Of a stretch of 64,000 nt of DNA, positions 59,090 to 64,000 are shown one piece after another. The position numbers and the translations under genes are program-made. How positions within the stretch are numbered: position 1 is the first letter of the stretch; each line of letters starts with the position of its first letter. Under the pieces are notes generated by a model that saw nothing but the letters and a program-made list of their open reading frames with translations, was not told where the DNA came from and made no database searches. The DNA comes from Cryptomeria japonica (taxonomy: Eukaryota; Streptophyta; Pinopsida; Cupressales; Cupressaceae), in the NCBI RefSeq assembly GCF_030272615.1, contig NC_081415.1, positions 602,599,644 through 602,663,643 of the forward strand, in the 5' to 3' direction.

Positions 59090-59800
59090 TTAAGATTATC
59101 AAAAAATTGATGTTTTCTTTCTCCCAACCGTCATTGGATATTGGGTGATCTTTGAGGCATTATGTCAAATAGTTCATGTGCCTTATCTAAGCTTACATAT
59201 TTTGCATGCATGTGTACCTAGGCAGTTGCACTACAACATCTATACTCACTAATCACATTTGGTTGGAAGTTTCTAAATCCATTTCAAACACATCTTGTGC
59301 ATATCCTGCAATCATAGCATTCCATTAGATCATGTTTCTTTGATGCATCTTACTAAACAGTTCATGCGCTTTCATGTCTATACTTCCACATTTCCCAAAC
59401 ATGTCAAACAGAGCATTTCCAACTGTAAGCATCTGATATTAATTGCCCTTACCTTCTACTTTGATGGAAGCCCATACTCTGTTCCATAGCTCCCATTTTG
59501 GCACAGGTAGAGAGTACGTTGGCAAATAAAACTGATCGAAATGGAAATCTATTTGTTGCATTGACTACATTGTGAGGATGTTTATGTATTTCATCGACAT
59601 CATAAAGAAGGAAAGGACATGAGAATATCTCCTCAGGGAGGTATTCTATAACAACTGCGAGGTAGATGAGAGTTTCTTATGCCATTTGATTTGTTCTATG
59701 TAGTCAAACGCAAGAACACTATTTGAATTCAAATGCTAATGGTGATTGTCTTTTTAACGGAAACAGGCAGGAAGGGATGTCAAGGGAAGGAATGTACCCA
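59090..59800 (-). pseudogene. Pentatricopeptide-repeat (PPR) protein fragment
   Basis: In two alternating minus-strand frames: FANVLSTCAKMGAMEQSM (about 59500), TVGNALFDMFGKCGSID and AHELFSKMHQRN (about 59340-59430), WNAMIAGYAQ (about 59300) and KAHELFDIMPQR (about 59170). These are the standard repeat phrases of PLS-type plant PPR proteins, which bind organelle RNA. At least three repeats are recognisable. A stop replaces a codon before WNAMIAGYAQ, and frameshifts break the rest. No start or targeting peptide is visible. It is a dead fragment. Confidence 0.75.
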
Positions 59801-59949
59801 CAACACACCTAAGAAGTCAAAGCTTAGTGTGTGTTGTTTAAGGATGCCCCCTTAAGACATCATAATTGATTAGCTCTTCACTCCTAAGACCTTCAAAAGT
59901 CTTTAATGGCTTCATTGAGTCCTTTTGTCTTCCAAATTCACCTGCACCA

Positions 59950-60545
59950 ACTTGAATTCTCCTTCAATGCTTGATTGCCTATTCACTTAGAATTGAATTG
60001 ATTTTATAATTAAGAGATCACGTAAATTGTAGGTAGACCCCTTCAAATGACAGAGTAGGCTTCCTTTTATACCTTATATATGTCTTGAAAGCATTTTATC
60101 TCGATGACTTTAAATTAAAGTACTTTCTCTTCTATCTGGTATTGGTGGAGCAGATCCTTTTATGATATGTAAGTTGAGAATATTTTATGAAAGGTCCCTA
60201 AATGAATACACTTTAAACTGATTTTAATATACCTTGAAGTGTGCAATATGGAAGGTTTGTATTCTTAATCTCCTGCCCATTTCTTAATTTAAAAGATGAT
60301 ATCTTCATTAAATATCTTTATTAACTTGATTTCTCCTTCAATTCTTGATGAATGCTTGATTGTATGTTCACTTGGAATTGAATTGATTTTATAATTAAGA
60401 GATCACTTGAATTGTAGATAAACCCCTTCAAATGATAGGGTGGGCTTCCTTTTATACCTAATATATGTCTTGAAAGCATTTTATTGTGATGGCTTTAAAT
60501 TAAAGTACTTTCTCTTCTATCTGGTATTGGTGGAACAGAGGTTGA
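59950..60545. repeat. Direct duplication (about 380-bp period) ending in a DRM motif I exon piece
   Basis: 59962-60155 and about 60336-60535 share GAATTGATTTTATAATTAAG, TGGGCTTCCTTTTATACC-like text, ATATGTCTTGAAAGCATTTTAT and TTAAAGTACTTTCTCTTCTA. Both copies end in codons for LSLLSGIGG. Confidence 0.85.
60108..60155 (+). pseudogene. DRM-type methyltransferase fragment, motif I (first copy)
   Basis: Plus-strand codons VLSLLSGIGGA (about 60118-60152) match the S-adenosylmethionine-binding motif I of plant DRM methyltransferases (LSLFSGIGGAE). The copy ends at once in unrelated sequence. It forms the 3' end of the direct duplication. Confidence 0.7.
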
Positions 60546-60686
60546 ATTGCATTGTCCTAGGATACATATTTCCATAGATACAACACAATTTAAATGTATC
60601 CCAGGTCGATGCAAAGCAACCTCTGCTCCAGAGATCACCAAAAAATAGAGAAAGAACTTTAATTTAATGCCATCAGGATAAAAGTC
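60475..60686. repeat. Small inverted repeat of the DRM motif I exon
   Basis: Arms 60475-60567 and 60594-60686 with a 26-base loop. Plus strand reads LSLLSGIGGTEVELH on the left arm. The minus strand of the right arm reads ISGAEVALHRPGIHLN. Both arms come from the same methyltransferase exon. Arm identity by eye is about four fifths. Confidence 0.8.
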
Positions 60687-60710
60687 TTTAATCAAGATAG
60701 ATAAAATTTG
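60520..60710 (-). pseudogene. DRM-type methyltransferase fragment, motif I (minus copy)
   Basis: Minus strand: LIKDFYPDGIKLKFFLYF, then ISGAEVALHRPGIHLN and CVVSMEIC. In DRM proteins the corresponding segment is a LKDLFPGGI-type lead-in, motif I with GGAEVALHRLGI, then VVSVEI. It lies downstream, on the same strand, of the motif VI-X piece in the right arm of the large palindrome. That is the special rearranged order of DRM enzymes. Confidence 0.8.
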
Positions 60711-61120
60711 AGTTTGATTGTCATCATTTACTTTGCCAATTTCTTTACATGTATCTCCTAAATAAATTTCCTACTCACAAGAATTTTATTATGTCTCAAA
60801 TATAGGGAAACAGAAGGCTTCAAATAGAAAACTTGAACATGCAACTAAATCCATTGACTAACCAGAAGAACAAAATTAAGAAACGGTTTGATCATCTGAG
60901 AGATGTTGTAGACTTGCAACTCACCAGCTAAGTTTTTGCGGGTAAGAATTTTTTTTGTTTTGGTTATGGTTGTGGTGTTTATAGGGAGACATTTACAATT
61001 TTATATCTATTTTCACAATTTAATGGTTTATGGGTTTTTAATGGTAATTTAATGTTCTTTCATATTTTTGTATATATTCTTTATAATAGCCTATTATATT
61101 GATGTGTTCTATTATGCATA
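60711..61120. other. Spacer between the two DRM hairpins
   Basis: AT-rich sequence with no coding evidence. It may be intron sequence of the methyltransferase gene. Confidence 0.3.
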
Positions 61121-61609
61121 ATGGTGTGGGTCAAACAGCTTTGCCATCGATGCATGCAAGCATTGAATGAGTTCTACTTTTAAAAATTACATGAAACATT
61201 TTTAATTTATTTGATTCAGTGTTATTTGCAAAAAATGATTATCAATGATGTTTCCTTTCTCCAAGAATTGTCTAGGATCTTTCCATCAGATAATATGTAA
61301 CATCGAATGACTAAATCTTTTCATTACAAATGCTTATTTTATTTAATTATTATCTGAGCATGAATTAAAATTTATATCTGTACGGAAGCAAAACATACAA
61401 GTTGAAGAGTCATGTGCAAGCAAATTTCCTAAAAGAAAGCAAGCAGGCATTATCTTGAATGACATGGAAACAAGCTCATCAGCTGCCTAGAAGAGAGCAA
61501 TTGGAGAATGGCAGAGGAAAGTGTTTAAGGGTGATAAATAGATAGATAGTATGCAATACAAACAAACAATGTCTAGAGTGTCTGATGTGACGTCTCTAAT
61601 TTATGTCTG

Positions 61610-62232
61610 GAGGGACTAACTGGTTTTGGAGTTCCCACGAAACCTATTGGGCCATGCTTAAAGGAAATCAATGTGTTCATGCAAGGAGCACCTTTTTTCT
61701 ATTATGAGAATGATACTTTTGCACCAAGGGATATTTGGTAGTCAATATCCAAAAATTTCTATAGTGTGGAACAAGAGTTGGCGGACTCGAAGTATAATTG
61801 TCAGCTTTCAGAAGACCAAGAGGTTATGTACACAATCTTCCAATAGAAGAGAAATTTCAAGAATTACCTCTCCCCCCCATGACTATTTAGGAAGCACTTC
61901 CTCAAACAGAGGACTATTGGCCTCCATGGGATCAAAGAAAAAAATTAAAGCATAGACTCTAGATGATGTGGTGGTGTCCTTCGTGAAGAACTCTACACTA
62001 TAATTGAAAATTCATGAGGGAAACTATAAGATAGTGAAGAGAAATACAATCTTGAAAAGTGGGAAGAATGGATCTTGGTTTGGGTGGGGCCAAGTCAGGT
62101 GGCTCCTCTAGAGGTTGACAAGATAGAAATCATATTAGGATTTGAAAAAGATCACACTCGTGGAACTTCGTGTGCGAGTGATCGATTGTGGTGTTTAGGT
62201 AATGCATTCCAAATAGATACAGTTGCATTACC
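61610..62232 (+). pseudogene. DRM-type methyltransferase fragment, motifs VI-X (left arm)
   Basis: Plus-strand reading: GVPTKPIGP, then APFFYYENDTFAPRDIW (motif VI region with the EN dipeptide), a DSKYNCQLSEDQEVMYTI segment (motif VIII region), a decayed middle (61860-62080), VAPLEVDKIEIILGF, then DHTRGTSCASDR and LGNAFQIDTVAL (motif X). DRM2-type enzymes have these blocks in this order before motif I, so the identification is firm. Stops include TAG after DIW and TAG near 61843. No UBA domains are seen upstream. This arm alone contains the FQIDTVAL codons, which fall in the hairpin loop. Confidence 0.85.
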
Positions 62233-62820
62233 CAAACACCGCAATCGATCACTCACACACAAAGTTCCACGAGTGTGATCTTTTTCAAATCCTAATATGA
62301 TTTCTATCTCATCAACCTCTAGAGGAGCCACCTGACTTGGCCCCACTCAAACCAAGATCCATTCTTCCCACTTTTCAAGATTGTATTTCTCTTCACTATC
62401 TTGTAGTTTCCCTCATGAATTTTCAATTATAGTGTAGATTTCTTCACAAAGGACACCACCACATCGTCTAGAGTCTATGCTTTAATTTTTTTCTTTGATC
62501 CCATGGAGGATAATAGTCCTCTATTTGAGGAAGTGCTTCTTGAATAGTCATGGGGGGGAGAGGTAATTCTTGAAATTGCTCTTCTATTGGGAGATTGTGT
62601 ACATAACCTCTTGGTCTTCCGAAAGTTGACAATTATACTTCGAGTCCACCAAATCTTGTTCCACACTATAGAAATTTTTGGATATTGACTTCCAAATATC
62701 CCTCGGTGCAAAAGTATCATTCTCATAATAGAAAAAAGGTGCTCCTTGCATGAACACATTGATTTCCTCCAAGCGTGGCCCAATAGGTTTCGCAGGAACT
62801 CCAAAACTAGTTAGTCCCTT
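62150..62820 (-). pseudogene. DRM-type methyltransferase fragment, motifs VI-X (right arm)
   Basis: Minus-strand copy of the same exon block: INVFMQGAPFFYYENDTF, RDIWKSISKNFYSVEQDLVD, SKYNCQLSEDQEVMYTISQ, VAPLEVDEIEIILGFEKD and RGTLCVSDRLRCLGN. It is cleaner than the left arm (the codon after DIW is Lys, not a stop) but still has stops near 62586 and 62545. Known role of the family: de novo cytosine methylation guided by 24-nt siRNAs. As it stands neither arm could make an enzyme. Confidence 0.85.
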
Positions 62821-63309
62821 TGGACATAAATTAGAGACGTCACATCAGACACTCCAGACATTGTTTGTTTGTATTGCATACTATCTATCTATTTATCACC
62901 CTTAAACACTTTCCTCTGCCATTCTCCAATTGCTCTCTTCTAGGCAATTGATGAGCTTGTTTCCATGTCATTCAAGATAATGTCTGCTTGCTTTCTTTTA
63001 GGAAATTTGCTTGCAAGAGACTCTTCAACTTGTATGTTCTGCTTTCGTACAAATATAAATTTTAATTCATACTTAGATAATAATTAAATTAAATAAGCAT
63101 TTGTAAAGAAAAAATTTAGTCATTTGATGTTACATATTATCTGACGGAAAGATCCTAGACAATTCTTGGAGAAATGAAACATCATTGATAATCATTTTTT
63201 GCAAATAACACTGAATCAAATAAATTAAAATGTTTAATGCAATTTTTAAAAATAGAACTCGTTCAATGCTTTCATGCACCGATGGCAAAGCCATTTGACC
63301 CACATCATC

Positions 63310-63640
63310 TCTCGACATTAGAATTCCAACGACAACTAATGAAACGCCCGATAAGGATGCTGTGCATCTGACGACACTCCTCTGTTAGAATTTTATACTT
63401 TGGAGTCAGAATTTTGACGATAGCCCGAGATCGCGATGGTATTCTTTTGGGGAATGAGCATCCATAGTGGCCATCAGAAAGGTTGGAGGTGATGTTAGAA
63501 TTGCGATGACCACAAGGATAGTCAGAACTTCTGACACAAAGTTTTCAATGGCTTTTTTTGTTGGTAGTGCGACAAAATGTGGTCAGAATTCTAACGATTT
63601 GCCATCAAAATCTTGACCCAAATGTACTAGTGTGGAAGAG
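63310..63640. repeat. Degenerate GTCAGAATTCTGACGA motif cluster
   Basis: TTAGAATTCCAACGACAAC, GTCAGAATTTTGACGATAG, GTTAGAATTGCGATGACC, GTCAGAACTTCTGACAC and GTCAGAATTCTAACGATTT occur within 300 bases. Similar phrases occur at 52.37-52.48 kb. Probably old LTR sequence. Confidence 0.45.
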
Positions 63641-63659
63641 GAGGATGAAGAAGATGACT

Positions 63660-63735
63660 GATAAAAGAACTGCACACCTTGCTTCAAAAACTTGCCACCT
63701 TGCTTCAACAACTTGCCACCTTGCTACACTAACTT
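63660..63735. repeat. Short tandem repeat ACTTGCCACCTTGCTTCAA
   Basis: Three to four imperfect copies of a 19-base unit. No gene is seen between 63736 and the window end, where the sequence is AT-rich. Confidence 0.75.
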
Positions 63736-64000
63736 ATAGGCCACGATCCTTTTATGCAGTGTACAAAATGGATACTTCAAAATAATATAATATCTCTTTT
63801 GTTTACTTATAATGTGTCTTATGGTTAACTTTTTACTCTTTACAATGCATGGAAGATCATAATTAAATAAATATAAGAATACAAAATTTACACTATTTAC
63901 ATGGAGAAGCAAATGCTTAATGGAAATGTTTGAGGTGAAATTCATTAACTGGGATATTGAGGAATTCTCCATGCATGTCTTGAAGGTCAAATGTGTTGAA

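Larger units (their letters stand above)
61125..63304. repeat. 2.18-kb near-perfect palindrome built from a DRM methyltransferase gene
   Basis: Arms 61125-62206 and 62224-63304 are inverted copies over their whole length (paired positions sum to about 124430 throughout). The loop is only 17 bases (62207-62223). Divergence is scattered single changes, by eye around 5 percent. Examples: CATGCAAGGAGC at 61679 pairs with GCTCCTTGCATG at 62741, and GTGTTTAGGTAATGCA at 62191 pairs with TGCATTACCCAAACAC at 62224. Confidence 0.95.

Noticed and set aside
61671-61955. 94-codon plus-strand frame MCSCKEHLFSIMRMILLHQ (and the minus twin at 62475-62804)
   Set aside because: Same DNA as the DRM motif VI-VIII region but in the wrong frame; the DRM frame explains it.
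1-64000. CRISPR arrays, bacterial operons, tRNA or rRNA genes
   Set aside because: No spaced direct repeats of CRISPR type, no ribosome-binding-site-led gene clusters, and no tRNA or rRNA sequence recognised. The GGTATCAGAGC matches are retrotransposon primer sites.

Overview
The window looks like a nuclear segment of a seed plant with a very large, repeat-filled genome. A conifer such as a cupressoid or yew-type gymnosperm fits best, but this is inference from the retrotransposon load, the tRNA-iMet primer sites and the plant gene fragments. I see no intact host gene. Almost everything is nested transposons, satellite arrays, and decayed or captured gene pieces. Most stop codons are explained by C-to-T change (CAG/CAA/TGG to TAG/TAA/TGA), as expected for old methylated DNA.

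Layout, 1-44 kb: one stack of insertions. The host is a minus-strand Copia-type element (outer element, 1082-43835; 5' LTR 43346-43835). Three elements interrupt it. (a) A minus-strand LTR element without polymerase genes (element 2, 2713-26556, perfect GTGTG target duplication). (b) A plus-strand relative of the same family (element 1, 27639-34328, TTGCT/TTGCC). (c) A decayed but complete-domain Copia element (Copia-3, 34594-42042). Element 2 is itself split at 5462-22843 by a DNA transposon with GTGCAGGATCA inverted ends. That transposon appears to contain a second, large CACT...AGTG-ended transposon (5521-22098). The large one carries two convergent multi-exon genes: a gene of unknown function (6823-8749) and a transposase-like pseudogene on the minus strand. 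It also holds a 360-bp tandem repeat, a TA satellite, GA/TC satellites and a GACACCATATGACCCC satellite framed by inverted copies of an ATCGGATATCCGAT-type motif. A 500-N gap at 15494-15993 is flanked by a sequence that is almost certainly duplicated by the assembly.

Layout, 44-64 kb: further decay products. These are a third large non-polymerase LTR-element protein (about 47.06-51.16 kb, minus), an unidentified open frame (51688-52287, plus), an LTR relative of the outer element (53985-54312), a LINE-like fragment near 55 kb and a candidate Gypsy-type LTR start at 56949. They are followed by a pentatricopeptide-repeat pseudogene (about 59.1-59.8 kb, minus).

The most unusual part is 59.95-63.3 kb. 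It contains fragments of a DRM-type de novo DNA methyltransferase, the effector enzyme of RNA-directed DNA methylation, rearranged into inverted repeats. A 2.18-kb near-perfect palindrome (arms 61125-62206 and 62224-63304, 17-nt loop) holds motifs VI-X. A smaller hairpin (60475-60686) holds motif I. A transcript through this locus would form long double-stranded RNA matching a methyltransferase that silences transposons.
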